This document shows, piece after piece, positions 16,224 through 24,527 of a DNA stretch of 40,636 bases. Origin of the DNA: Pseudonocardia sp. Its GTDB lineage: Bacteria > Actinomycetota > Actinomycetes > Mycobacteriales > Pseudonocardiaceae. Position 1 is the stretch's first letter; every line of letters begins with the position of its first letter. Under the pieces are notes generated by a model. It saw only the letters and a list, made by a program, of their open reading frames with translations, was not told the origin of the DNA and did no database searches. The DNA is taken from the NCBI RefSeq assembly GCF_025465255.1, contig NZ_JAODNI010000217.1, forward strand, positions 1-40,636. The letters run 5' to 3'. The position numbers were made by a program, and so were the translations under genes.

Positions 16224-17486
16224 GTGCGCGTCCTGGTGATCGGTAGCGGTGCCCGTGAACATGCCCTCCTCCTGGCGCTGGCCCAGGACCCGGGGGTGAC
16301 GGCGTTGGCGTGTGCCCCCGGCAACGCCGGTACCGCCGCGGTCGCGGAGCAACGGGGGGTGGACGCCCGGAGCCCGAAGGCGGTGACGGCGCTGGCCCGG
16401 GACTGGGGCGCGGACCTGGTGGTGGTCGGCCCCGAGATCCCGCTCGTCGCGGGGGTGGCCGACGCGGTGCGTGCCGCCGGCTTCCCCGTCTTCGGGCCCG
16501 GGGCGGACGCGGCGCGGATCGAGGGCTCCAAGGCCTTCGCCAAGGACGTCATGGCCGCCGCCGGGGTGGCCACGGCCGCGTCGGTGATCGTGGACAACCC
16601 GGCCCGCCTCGACGCCGCCCTCGCCGGGTTCACCCCGCCCTACGTCGTCAAGGACGACGGGCTGGCGGCCGGCAAGGGCGTGGTGGTGAGCCCGGACCTC
16701 GAGATCGCCCGGGCGCACGCCATGCACCTGCTCGACGACGGCCATCCCGTGCTGCTCGAGGCGTTCCTGGACGGCCCAGAGGCGTCGCTCTTCTGCCTCG
16801 TCGACGGGCGCACCGTCGTGCCGCTGCTGCCGGCCCAGGACTTCAAGCGCGTCGGGGACGACGACACGGGGCCCAACACCGGCGGGATGGGCGCCTACGC
16901 GCCGCTGCCGTGGGCGGGCGAAGACCTCGTCGACGAGCTCGTCGCGCGGGTCGTGCAGCCGGTGGCGGACGAGATGGCCGAGCGCGGCGTGCCCTTCAGC
17001 GGACTGCTGTACGCGGGCCTCGCGCTCACGTCGAACGGGCCGGCCGTCATCGAGTTCAACTGTCGGTTCGGCGACCCGGAGACCCAGGTCGTCCTGGCGC
17101 TGCTGCGCACCCCGCTGGCCGGGCTGCTGAACGCCGTCGCCACGGGCATGCTGGCCGAGCAGCCGCCGCTCGAGTGGTCGGACGGGGCGGCGGTCACGGT
17201 GGTCGTGGCGGCGGAGGGCTACCCGGGGACGCCGCGGCTCGGCGACGTCATCACCGGGGCCGAGGGCGAGGGTGTCCTGCATGCCGGTACGCGCCGCCGC
17301 GAGGACGGTGCGGTGGTCTCCGCGGGCGGGCGGGTGCTCTCCGTGGTGGGTACGGGCACGGACCTCGCCGAGGCCCGCGAGGAGGCCTACCGGCGCCTCG
17401 CGGGGGTCCGCCTCGCGGGATCGCACCACCGCACGGACATCGGTCTCAAGGCCCAGCAGGGCGAGGTCACGATCCCGGTCCGGTGA
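16224..17486 (+). CDS. purD: Phosphoribosylamine-glycine ligase
   Basis: A 420-residue GAR synthetase, the second step of de novo purine synthesis (phosphoribosylamine, glycine and ATP to glycinamide ribonucleotide). It shows the N-terminal LVIGSGAREHAL, the ATP-grasp core with VKDDGLAAGKGV, the signature QDFKRVGDDDTGPNTGGMG, and the metal site EFNCRFGDPETQ, all in normal order and length. GTG 16224 directly starts the VRVLVIGSGARE sequence, matching the family. A TACGCT box 8 bp upstream and the lack of a ribosome binding site suggest a leaderless transcript. It stands alone, apart from the other pur genes. Confidence 0.97.
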   Translation: MRVLVIGSGAREHALLLALAQDPGVTALACAPGNAGTAAVAEQRGVDARSPKAVTALARDWGADLVVVGPEIPLVAGVADAVRAAGFPVFGPGADAARIEGSKAFAKDVMAAAGVATAASVIVDNPARLDAALAGFTPPYVVKDDGLAAGKGVVVSPDLEIARAHAMHLLDDGHPVLLEAFLDGPEASLFCLVDGRTVVPLLPAQDFKRVGDDDTGPNTGGMGAYAPLPWAGEDLVDELVARVVQPVADEMAERGVPFSGLLYAGLALTSNGPAVIEFNCRFGDPETQVVLALLRTPLAGLLNAVATGMLAEQPPLEWSDGAAVTVVVAAEGYPGTPRLGDVITGAEGEGVLHAGTRRREDGAVVSAGGRVLSVVGTGTDLAEAREEAYRRLAGVRLAGSHHRTDIGLKAQQGEVTIPVR

Positions 17487-17809
17487 GCGTCGGGCGGAGC
17501 AGGTGACGTTCGCCCCACCCGGACGTGGCCCGCGTTTCCGCGGCGTTGCCGGCGCGTGTCCGCCATGCGTTCGAGAATTCGCGAAAGGCGCGACGGCGCT
17601 ACAGGGGCCGTGACCTGCCTTAGGCCGTTCGGACGAGCGCGGGCTGCCTTACGGGCAGCCCGGTAAACGTGCAAACAGCGTGTAAAGCGGTCCGCGTCCG
17701 GTTGATCACCGGGCGCGCCGGCGGACAGGGTTTCGGCGTCGCGCCGCACATCGAGGTGTGGGCGACCGAGAGAATTCCGACGTTCCCCACCCTGAAAGCG
17801 AGATCCCCC
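17487..17809. other. 323-bp gene-free leader before the small secreted protein
   Basis: No credible reading frame. The region is less GC-rich than its surroundings and contains a 9-bp hairpin (17640-17662), a short CCGGT/ACCGG palindrome (17698-17712) and similar GAGAATTC-type words near 17573 and 17770. It probably holds the purD 3' end and the promoter and leader of the next gene. I could not fit a known riboswitch. Confidence 0.5.
17640..17662. terminator. Hairpin after purD
   Basis: A 9-bp perfect stem (17640-17648 with 17654-17662) and a TTACG loop, about 150 bp after the purD stop. It could end the purD message or be part of the leader of the next gene. No T tract. Confidence 0.45.
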
Positions 17810-18067
17810 ATGGGTTCCCACGCTCCCCGCACCCGCACCAAGGCCATCGCGCTCGGCGCCGGCCTCGCCGCCGTCGTCGCGCCCGCCGCGATGATGGCCG
17901 TCGCGGGCACCGCCTCCGCGGCCGAGGCCGCCCCGGTCGGCGCCTACCTGGACGAGAACGTCACCTACGGCACCCCGCCGCTGGAGCCGGCCGGCCAGTA
18001 CCTCGACGACACCGTGGCCGGCCTCGACGCCGACCTGCTCGACATCGCCACCGCGCTGCTCAGCTGA
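17810..18067 (+). CDS. Small secreted acidic protein with a duplicated YLD motif
   Basis: An 85-residue protein that I do not recognise. The N-terminus is a clear Sec signal peptide: basic region RTRTK, a hydrophobic core (about 12-33), and an AXA site in GTASA, with cleavage after Ala37 or Ala38. The mature part is only about 48 residues, acidic, and without cysteine. It contains two related ten-residue units, PVGAYLDENV (42-51) and PAGQYLDDTV (60-69). The ATG at 17810 is the only start compatible with the signal peptide. A long 5' region and a 20-bp-stem hairpin 100 bp after the stop suggest an independent, possibly strongly expressed gene. A cell-envelope or developmental role is only a guess. 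Confidence 0.8.
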   Translation: MGSHAPRTRTKAIALGAGLAAVVAPAAMMAVAGTASAAEAAPVGAYLDENVTYGTPPLEPAGQYLDDTVAGLDADLLDIATALLS

Positions 18068-18167
18068 TCCACCCGCCGGGTGGCGAGTGTCTCCTGCCCG
18101 CCGCCCGGCGCCGGTCCACCGAGGGTGCGGCCCGGGCCCTCCCCCGAAGGCCTGCCCGCGCCACCGC

Positions 18168-18215
18168 GGTCCGGCGTGTCCACCGCCCTGGGGCCGGCGG
18201 TGGACACGCCGGACC
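18168..18215 (+). terminator. 20-bp-stem hairpin terminator
   Basis: A perfect 20-bp inverted repeat (18168-18187 with 18196-18215) with an 8-nt loop, about 100 bp after the small secreted protein gene. It is the longest perfect stem seen in the window. There is no T tract. Confidence 0.75.
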
Positions 18216-18241
18216 CCGGAACCGCCCGCACGGGCCCGAAG

Positions 18242-18247
18242 TACATT
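18242..18247 (+). promoter_or_regulatory. Leaderless-type -10 box of the aminotransferase gene
   Basis: TACATT ends 8 bp before the GTG at 18256, and no ribosome binding site is present. Confidence 0.5.
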
Positions 18248-18255
18248 CGGACCCC

Positions 18256-19428
18256 GTGAGCTCCTCCCCACCCGGCCTGCACCCCGCCGCCCGCGCCGCC
18301 GTCGCCCCGTTCCACGTGATGGATGTCTGGAGCGCCGCGACGAAGCGCCAGCAGACCCACGGCGACCTGGTCAACCTCTCGGCCGGTCAGCCCTCCACCC
18401 CCGCGCCCGCCGCCGTCCGCCGCGCCGCCGCCGCCGCGCTGGAGGGCGAGGTCCTCGGCTACACCGTCTCCCTCGGCATCCCCGAGCTGCGCGCGGGGAT
18501 CGCCGGGCACTACGGGCACGCGTACGGACTGGCCCTCGACCCGGACGACGTCGTGGTCACCACCGGCTCCTCCGGCGGCTTCCTGCTCGCCTTCCTCGGG
18601 GCCTTCGACGCCGGGGACCGCGTGGCCATGGCCCGCCCCGGCTACCCCTGCTACCGCAACATCCTCGGCGCGCTCGGCTGCGAGGTCGTCGAGCTGCGGT
18701 GCGGGCCGGAGACGCGCTTCCAGCCGACGGTCGCGATGCTGGAGGAACTCGACGAGCCGGTGAAGGGCCTGGTCGTCGCGAGCCCCGCGAACCCGACGGG
18801 CACCGTGCTGGACCCGGCCGAGCTGGCGGCGCTCGGCGGGTACTGCGAGGCCAACGGCATCCAGCTGGTCAGCGACGAGATCTACCACGGCATCTCCTAT
18901 CCGGGTTCGCCCGCGACCAGCTGTGCCTGGGAGACCTCGCGCGAGGCGATCGTCGTCAACTCGTTCTCGAAGTACTTCTCGATGACCGGCTGGCGGCTGG
19001 GCTGGCTGCTGGTGCCGCCGCGGCTGCGGCGGGCCGCGGACAACCTGGCCTCGAACTTCACCGTCTGCCCGCCCGCGCTGCCGCAGCACGCCGCCGTCGC
19101 CGCGTTCGCGCCGGAGTCCTACGCGGAGGCGGACTCGCACGTCGTCCGGTACGGGGTGAACCGCGACCTGCTGCTGTCCCGCCTGCCGAAGCTCGGCATC
19201 GACCGGCTGGCGCCCGCGGACGGCGCGTTCTACGTCTACGCGGACGTCGGGCACCTGACGGCCGACTCCATGGAGCTGACCTACCGGATCCTCGACCAGA
19301 CGGGCATCGCGCTCGCCCCGGGGATCGACTTCGACCCGGTCGACGGCGGCCGCTACGTGCGGTTCTCGTGCGCGGGTGCGACGGAGGACGTCGAGGAGGC
19401 CCTGCGGAGGCTCGAGTCCTGGTTGTGA
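18256..19428 (+). CDS. PLP-dependent class I/II aminotransferase
   Basis: A 390-residue fold-type I aminotransferase, probably acting on an amino acid such as aspartate, alanine or an aromatic one; the substrate cannot be read from sequence. It has the glycine-rich GSSGGFLLAF, the ASPANPTGT segment that holds the cofactor, SDEIYHG, and the PLP lysine in NSFSKYFSMTGWRLGW (about 238). The C-terminal arginine for the carboxylate lies in YVRFSCAG. GTG 18256 begins eight bases after a TACATT box. The preceding terminator and the leaderless-type promoter indicate a separate transcription unit, possibly continuing into the K+ channel region. Confidence 0.92.
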   Translation: MSSSPPGLHPAARAAVAPFHVMDVWSAATKRQQTHGDLVNLSAGQPSTPAPAAVRRAAAAALEGEVLGYTVSLGIPELRAGIAGHYGHAYGLALDPDDVVVTTGSSGGFLLAFLGAFDAGDRVAMARPGYPCYRNILGALGCEVVELRCGPETRFQPTVAMLEELDEPVKGLVVASPANPTGTVLDPAELAALGGYCEANGIQLVSDEIYHGISYPGSPATSCAWETSREAIVVNSFSKYFSMTGWRLGWLLVPPRLRRAADNLASNFTVCPPALPQHAAVAAFAPESYAEADSHVVRYGVNRDLLLSRLPKLGIDRLAPADGAFYVYADVGHLTADSMELTYRILDQTGIALAPGIDFDPVDGGRYVRFSCAGATEDVEEALRRLESWL

Positions 19429-19465
19429 CCCGGTTCCGCCGGTCGCGCCGTAGGGTCCGGTGTTC

Positions 19466-20230
19466 ATGGAGGACGAACCCCGCATCGCCGCCTGGGACCG
19501 CAGGGTCGACTGGCCGCTGACCGCGCTCGCGGTGGTGTTCCTCGCCGGCTACGCGTGGCAGGTCCTGGACACGACGTCGCCGCCGTGGAGGGCCGCCATC
19601 GAGGTCGTGCTCACGGGGACGTGGGTGGTCTTCGGGATCGACTACCTGGTCCGGATCGGCCTCGCCCGGCGCCGCTGGCGGTTCGTCGGCATGCACCTGC
19701 TGGACCTCGCGATCCTGCTGCTCCCGATGTTCCGGCCGCTGCGGGCGCTGCGGCTGGTCGCGGTGCTCGGGGTGCTGAACCGGCAGCTGCGGGACGACTT
19801 CCGCGGCCGGGTGGCGGTGTACGTCGGCGGGACGGTCGGGCTGGTCGCGTTCGTCGCCTCGCTCGCCGTGCTCGACGCCGAGCGCTCCGCCCCGGACGCA
19901 CAGATCACGGACTTCGGCGAGGCCCTCTGGTGGACGCTGACGACGATCTCCACCGTCGGCTACGGGGACCGCTACCCGACGACGCTCGAGGGCCGGGTCG
20001 TCGCGGCGACGCTGATGGTCACCGGGATCGCCCTGCTCGGCGTGGTGACGGCGTCGATCGCCAGCTGGTTCGTGGAGAACCTACGGCGCTCGGCCGAGGC
20101 GGGCAACGACGAGCTCGAGGCGTCGTCGGAGCAGCTCGAGGCGCAGATGGCCCAGGTGCTCGCCGAGCTGCGGTCGATCAGCGCCCGGCTCGACGCGCTG
20201 GAACGCGACCGGCGAACCCGGCCGACCTGA
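19466..20230 (+). CDS. Voltage-gated-type potassium channel
   Basis: A 254-residue six-helix cation channel. The membrane part runs through S1 (about 16-34), S2 (45-65), S3 (75-90), an S4-like segment with spaced arginines (RPLRALRLVAVLGVL, about 91-105), S5 (115-137), the pore loop with the K+ selectivity filter TVGYGD (about 166-171), and S6 (185-207). A C-terminal coiled coil follows (about 215-248), probably for tetramer assembly. The ATG at 19466 has TAGGGT nine bases upstream; a GTG two codons earlier is less suited. The stop abuts the stop of the convergent threonine aldolase in a TGATCA. Confidence 0.92.
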   Translation: MEDEPRIAAWDRRVDWPLTALAVVFLAGYAWQVLDTTSPPWRAAIEVVLTGTWVVFGIDYLVRIGLARRRWRFVGMHLLDLAILLLPMFRPLRALRLVAVLGVLNRQLRDDFRGRVAVYVGGTVGLVAFVASLAVLDAERSAPDAQITDFGEALWWTLTTISTVGYGDRYPTTLEGRVVAATLMVTGIALLGVVTASIASWFVENLRRSAEAGNDELEASSEQLEAQMAQVLAELRSISARLDALERDRRTRPT

Positions 20231-21349
20231 TCAACGCCCCGCGGGACGGGAGTGGCTCCGGGAGACCGGGCGGGCCGTGCCGTTGCGGCCGGGCGGGGCC
20301 GTCTCGAGCGGGCCGATCCGGGCCAGGGCGGTGTCGATGTCCGCGTCCGTCAGGTCCGCGTGGGTCATCAGCCGCACCTTCCCGGACATCGCGCTCGCCC
20401 GGACCCCCGCCTCCTCGAACCGCCTGAGCGTGCCCGGCAGGTCCGCCACGTCGACGAGGACGATGTTCGTCTCGGGGTCCTGCAGCCGCCAGCCGCGTTC
20501 GCGCAGGCCCGCAGCCAGCGTCGTCGCACGCTCGTGGTCCTCGGCGAGCCGGTCGACCCGGTCCAGGGCGACGAGGCCCGCAGCGGCGAGCACACCGCCC
20601 TGCCGGACGCCGCCGCCGAGCATCTTGCGCAGCCGCCGCGCCTCCTCGACGAAGTTCGCCGAGCCCGCGACGACGGACCCGACCGGCGCGCCGAGACCCT
20701 TGCTCAGGCACACCTGCACGGTGTCCGCGCCGACCGTGAGCGCCGCGGGCGGGGCCCCGAGCTTGACCGCGGCGTGCCAGAGGCGGGCGCCGTCGAGGTG
20801 GACGGCGAGCCCGGCGGCCTTGGCCGCGGCGGCGACCGTCGCGTGCTCCTCGGGCCGGGTGACCGTGCCGCCCGCGGCGTTGTGCGTGTTCTCCAGGCAC
20901 AACAGCGTGGTGCGCAGGGTGAAGTACGGCCCCTCCGGCCCGGCGGCGCGGCGGACGGCGTCGGGGGTGACCTTGCCGGGTCCCCCGTCGTGCTCCATCG
21001 GCCGGGGCATGCCGCCGGCCAGCCACGCGGCGGTGCCGAGCTCGGCGTCCAGGACGTGCGCGCCGAGCGGCGCCAGGAACGCGTCGCCCCGCCTCAGGTG
21101 GGACATCAGGGCGATCAGGTTGCCCATCGAGCCGCTGGGCGTCCACAGGGCGTCCGCGGCGCCGAGGTAACCGGCGACCCGTTCCTCGAGCGCCCGCATC
21201 GTGGGGTCGCGGTCCAGCACGTCGTCGCCGACCTCGGCCTCGGCCATCGCCGCCCGCATCTGCTTCGTGGGCCTGGTGACCGTGTCGGACCGGAGGTCGA
21301 TCGGCGCGTCGCCGGATCGCGGACGGCGGCTTCGGCTCAGGGCGGGCAC
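20231..21349 (-). CDS. ltaE: Low-specificity L-threonine aldolase
   Basis: A 372-residue PLP enzyme that splits L-threonine or allo-threonine to glycine and acetaldehyde. It begins with the family signature IDLRSDTVTRPT, has the conserved EVGDDVLDRDPT, the LENTHNAAGGT segment, the Asp of HLDGARLWHA, and the PLP lysine in VCLSKGLGAPVGS. The start is unsettled: GTG 21349 gives a normal N-terminus; a TTG at 21361 would add four residues. The enzyme could supply glycine, a precursor in purine synthesis, but the link to the nearby pur genes is only by proximity. Confidence 0.9.
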   Translation of the reverse strand: MPALSRSRRPRSGDAPIDLRSDTVTRPTKQMRAAMAEAEVGDDVLDRDPTMRALEERVAGYLGAADALWTPSGSMGNLIALMSHLRRGDAFLAPLGAHVLDAELGTAAWLAGGMPRPMEHDGGPGKVTPDAVRRAAGPEGPYFTLRTTLLCLENTHNAAGGTVTRPEEHATVAAAAKAAGLAVHLDGARLWHAAVKLGAPPAALTVGADTVQVCLSKGLGAPVGSVVAGSANFVEEARRLRKMLGGGVRQGGVLAAAGLVALDRVDRLAEDHERATTLAAGLRERGWRLQDPETNIVLVDVADLPGTLRRFEEAGVRASAMSGKVRLMTHADLTDADIDTALARIGPLETAPPGRNGTARPVSRSHSRPAGR

Positions 21350-21494
21350 CTCCCGATCCAATCAGGGAGCGATCGGCAGGTCTCGGCGGGGTCACGAAAA
21401 GGTCACGGCAGGCCCTCGAACGGACCAACTCCTGTACCGGATTCAACCGTGGGCGCGCCGAGGTCCGTCCTCGGTGCGGAACGGGAGGAGAACC

Positions 21495-21778
21495 GTGGAC
21501 CCCGACGCGGAGCGCGAGTTCGCGGAGTACTTCCGCGCGCGCCAGGACGCCGTGCGGCGCACCGCCTTCCTGCTGTGCGGGGCTGGCACCGCGCGGACGA
21601 CCACGCGCAGTCCACGTTCGTCGCCCTGCACCGGAACTGGCGGAGGATCAGGGACAAGGGGGCGCGCAACGCGCTCGGCTGCTCGGAGGGCACGGTGAAG
21701 AGCCAGACCTCGCACGGGCTGGCCGCGCTGCGGGCGGTGCTGGGTGACACGCTCGACGATCTGCGACCGGCCGGCTGA
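21495..21778 (+). pseudogene. Broken ECF sigma factor gene (SigE70 family)
   Basis: The GTG at 21495 has a GGGAGGAG ribosome binding site and starts DAEREFAEYFRARQDAVRR, the N-terminus of a SigE-family ECF sigma factor. The usual LLCGDWHRADD is broken: LLCG is followed by an out-of-frame run, and WHRADDHAQSTFVALHRNW continues in the next frame, consistent with loss of one base near 21581. Then RIRDKGA jumps straight to NALGCSEGTVKSQ, the end of region 4, so roughly 75-80 residues with most of the linker and the first half of region 4 are missing. Two independent lesions make a sequencing error an unlikely full explanation. The neighbouring partner gene is intact. Confidence 0.85.
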
Positions 21779-21790
21779 GAGGAGGAGGAC

Positions 21791-22474
21791 GTGAACGAGA
21801 AGGACGACGACAGGCTCGCGGCCGCCTTCCGCGCCGCCGCGGACACCCCGCCCGAGGCGGGGTTCGACCTCGACGACGTGCTCAGCACCTCGCACCGGGT
21901 CACCAGGCGCCGGCGCACGCAGCTCGCGGGCGGCTTCGTCGCGGCGGCCGTGCTCCTCGGCGGGGGAGGGGTGACGGCGGCCGTCCTGCCCACATCGGTC
22001 GGCGAGACGACCTCCGCCGCCGCACCCGCGCGGGAGAGCGCGGACTCCGGGGCCGGTGCGGCCGCGGCGCCGCGCGCGGCGGCCCCGAACCCCGCACCGC
22101 TCGGCCCGACGGCCGGCGAGGACTGCGTGCCCACCCAGGACCCCGCGCTCCGCGCCCTGGTCGACGCCGCACTGCCCCCGCTCCGGGACGCCGCGGAGGC
22201 CCCGACGACGCTGGAGTGCCGCCCCGGGGCCGGTCGCGAGGTCGCCCTCGACGTCGTCGACGGGGAGGCGTCCGGGCTGCTCAGCGTGGTCTACACCGCC
22301 CCCGGCGAGCCCCGGACGGACTCCGCACTGGCCGTCGGGTGGGTCCAGGCGGGCCGGCCGACGGCGTCCGGCGGGTACGTGTCGGTGACGTCCCGCGCGG
22401 CGTCGGACTCGGGCGCCGTGCCCTTCCGCGCGCGCGTTCAGGAGCTGGCCGACGCCCTCGCGCCGCAGCTCTAG
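21791..22474 (+). CDS. Single-pass membrane protein, partner of the broken ECF sigma gene
   Basis: A 227-residue protein with a charged cytoplasmic N-terminus (about 1-42, MNEKDDDRLAAAFRAAADT and a basic VTRRRR), one membrane helix (about 45-65), an Ala/Pro-rich linker (70-105) and an extracellular domain with two cysteines (DCVPT and LECRPG) that could form a disulphide. Such genes regularly follow SigE70-type sigma genes and are taken as anti-sigma or sensor partners. The GTG at 21791 has a GGAGGAGG ribosome binding site, 12 bp after the remnant sigma frame. With that sigma gene broken, this protein is an orphan unless it binds another sigma factor. No ZAS zinc motif is visible. Confidence 0.72.
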   Translation: MNEKDDDRLAAAFRAAADTPPEAGFDLDDVLSTSHRVTRRRRTQLAGGFVAAAVLLGGGGVTAAVLPTSVGETTSAAAPARESADSGAGAAAAPRAAAPNPAPLGPTAGEDCVPTQDPALRALVDAALPPLRDAAEAPTTLECRPGAGREVALDVVDGEASGLLSVVYTAPGEPRTDSALAVGWVQAGRPTASGGYVSVTSRAASDSGAVPFRARVQELADALAPQL

Positions 22475-22498
22475 ATCCCGCGGGGGACACTGTCCGGC

Positions 22499-23071
22499 GT
22501 GCCGAAGGAGAAGGGGGCGACCGAGAAGGGCGAGCGCCGCCGGCAGGCCCTCACCGAGGCCGCCGCGCAGCTGCTGCGCGAGGGCGGGTTCGACGCGATC
22601 CGGCACCGGGCCGTCGCCGAACGCGCGGGGCTCCCGCTGGCGTCGACCACCTACTACTTCGACTCGCTCGACGCGCTGGTCACCGCCGCCGTCGAGCGCA
22701 CGAGCCGGGACGAGCTGGCCGAGGGCCGCGCGCACCTCGACGCCGGCGGCCCGGGCGACCCGCTGGAGCTCGTGCTGGATCAGCTGCTCGGCGCGGAGTC
22801 CCGGGACGGCGGGCTCGACGCCGTCCTGCTGCGCTACGAACGGCTCGTCGGCGCCGGCCGGCGGCCCTACCTCGCGCCCCTGATGCGTGAGCTGCGCGGC
22901 GAGCTCGACGCCGTCCTGGCCGAGGCCCTGGCCCGGGCCGGGCACACCCTCGACGTGGACGCGCTGCGGCACGTCGTCGAGGTCGTCGACGGGGCGGTGC
23001 TCTCGGCGCTCATCGAGGCGGACCCGGACCCCCGCAAGGCCGCGCACACCGCGCTGCTCAGAGTCCTCTGA
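22499..23071 (+). CDS. TetR family transcriptional regulator
   Basis: A 190-residue TetR-type repressor. The N-terminal helix-turn-helix spans about 12-58 with LREGGFDAIRHRAVAERAGLPLASTTYYFDSLD (split here at its helix boundary near 35), followed by an all-alpha ligand domain. The ligand and targets are unknown. The GTG at 22499 has GACACT seven bases before it and no ribosome binding site. purB starts 37 bp after its stop behind its own -10 box, so the two are probably separately expressed; regulation of purB by this protein cannot be excluded. Confidence 0.87.
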   Translation: MPKEKGATEKGERRRQALTEAAAQLLREGGFDAIRHRAVAERAGLPLASTTYYFDSLDALVTAAVERTSRDELAEGRAHLDAGGPGDPLELVLDQLLGAESRDGGLDAVLLRYERLVGAGRRPYLAPLMRELRGELDAVLAEALARAGHTLDVDALRHVVEVVDGAVLSALIEADPDPRKAAHTALLRVL

Positions 23072-23094
23072 ACGTGCGGCCGCCGAGAAGCCCG

Positions 23095-23100
23095 TATCCT
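23095..23100 (+). promoter_or_regulatory. Leaderless-type -10 box of purB
   Basis: TATCCT ends 8 bp before the purB GTG, with no ribosome binding site in between. Confidence 0.5.
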
Positions 23101-23108
23101 CACCTGAC

Positions 23109-24527
23109 GTGATCCCCAATGTGCTGGCCGCCCGCTACGCGAGCCCGGAGCTCGTCACGATCTGGTCGCCCGAATACAAGATCGTCCTGGAGCGCCGGCT
23201 GTGGATCGCGGTCCTCCGCGCCCAGCGTGACCTCGGGGTCGACGTGCCCGAGCAGGCGATCACGGACTACGAGCGGGTCGTCGACCGGGTGGACCTGGCG
23301 TCGATCGCCGAGCGCGAGCGCGTCACCCGGCACGACGTGAAGGCCCGGATCGAGGAGTTCAACGCCCTCGCCGGCCACGAGCACGTGCACAAGGGCCTCA
23401 CCAGCCGGGACCTCACCGAGAACGTCGAGCAGCTGCAGATCCGGCTGTCGCTGGAGCTGGTCCGGGACCGGACGGTCGCGATCCTCGCCCGGCTCGCGCG
23501 CCGGGCGGGGGAGTACGCCGAGCTGGTGATGGCCGGGCGCAGCCACAACGTCGCCGCGCAGGCCACCACGCTCGGCAAGCGTTTCGCCTCGGCCGCGGAC
23601 GAGCTGCTCGTCGCGTACGCCCGGCTCGAGGACCTGCGCGGCCGCTACCCGCTGCGCGGGATCAAGGGGCCGGTCGGCACCGCCCAGGACATGCTCGACC
23701 TCCTCGACGGCGACGCGGCCAAGCTCGCGCAGCTGGAGGAGCGGGTCGCCGGGCACCTGGGCTTCGCGGGCGTCTTCACCAGCGTCGGCCAGGTCTACCC
23801 GCGGTCCCTGGACCACGACGTCCTGTCCGCGCTGGTCCAGCTGGGCGCGGGACCGTCGTCACTGGCCACGACCATCCGGCTGATGGCGGGCGCCGAGCTC
23901 GCCACCGAGGGCTTCAAGCCCGGCCAGGTCGGCTCCAGCGCCATGCCGCACAAGATGAACACCCGCTCGGCGGAGCGGATCAACGGCCTGATGGTGGTGC
24001 TGCGCGGCAACGCCTCGATGGCCGCCGAGCTCGCCGGGGCCCAATGGAACGAGGGCGACGTGTTCTGCTCCGTCGTCCGCCGGGTCGCGCTGCCGGACGC
24101 GTTCTTCGCCCTCGACGGGCTGTTCGAGACCACCCTGACGGTGCTCGACGAGTTCGGCGCCTACCCCGCGGTGATCGCGAAGGAGCTGGACCGCTACCTG
24201 CCGTTCCTCGCCACGACGAAGGTGCTGATGGCTGCCGTCCGCGCCGGGGTGGGCCGGGAGACCGCGCACGAGGTGATCAAGGAGCACGCCGTCGGCGTCG
24301 CGCTGGCCATGCGGGAGGAGGGGCAGAGCGAGAACGACCTGCTCGCCCGCCTGCAGAACGACGAGCGCCTGGGCCTCCCCGCGGGTCTGCTCGACGGCCT
24401 GCTGAAGGACCCGCTGTCCTTCACCGGCGCCGCGACGTCCCAGGTGGCGGCGATCGTCGCCGAGGTCGGCGCGATCACCGGCGCCCACCCCGAGGCCGCC
24501 GCGTACTCCCCGGGAGCCATCCTGTGA
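23109..24527 (+). CDS. purB: Adenylosuccinate lyase
   Basis: A 472-residue enzyme of the fumarase/aspartase superfamily. It splits SAICAR to AICAR and adenylosuccinate to AMP, each with release of fumarate. The family signature GSSAMPHKMNTR (about 278) with its mobile loop and catalytic Ser is present, as are the catalytic His region MAGRSHNVAAQATT and TSRDLTENVEQ. GTG 23109 begins IPNVLAARYAS, normal for actinobacterial PurB. A TATCCT box eight bases before suggests a leaderless message. The stop overlaps the purC start as GTGA. Confidence 0.97.
   Translation: MIPNVLAARYASPELVTIWSPEYKIVLERRLWIAVLRAQRDLGVDVPEQAITDYERVVDRVDLASIAERERVTRHDVKARIEEFNALAGHEHVHKGLTSRDLTENVEQLQIRLSLELVRDRTVAILARLARRAGEYAELVMAGRSHNVAAQATTLGKRFASAADELLVAYARLEDLRGRYPLRGIKGPVGTAQDMLDLLDGDAAKLAQLEERVAGHLGFAGVFTSVGQVYPRSLDHDVLSALVQLGAGPSSLATTIRLMAGAELATEGFKPGQVGSSAMPHKMNTRSAERINGLMVVLRGNASMAAELAGAQWNEGDVFCSVVRRVALPDAFFALDGLFETTLTVLDEFGAYPAVIAKELDRYLPFLATTKVLMAAVRAGVGRETAHEVIKEHAVGVALAMREEGQSENDLLARLQNDERLGLPAGLLDGLLKDPLSFTGAATSQVAAIVAEVGAITGAHPEAAAYSPGAIL

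Noticed and set aside
17487..17809. Riboswitch (for example a c-di-AMP type) before the small secreted protein
   Set aside because: The short hairpins do not form a recognisable riboswitch core. Only the gene-free structured leader is reported.
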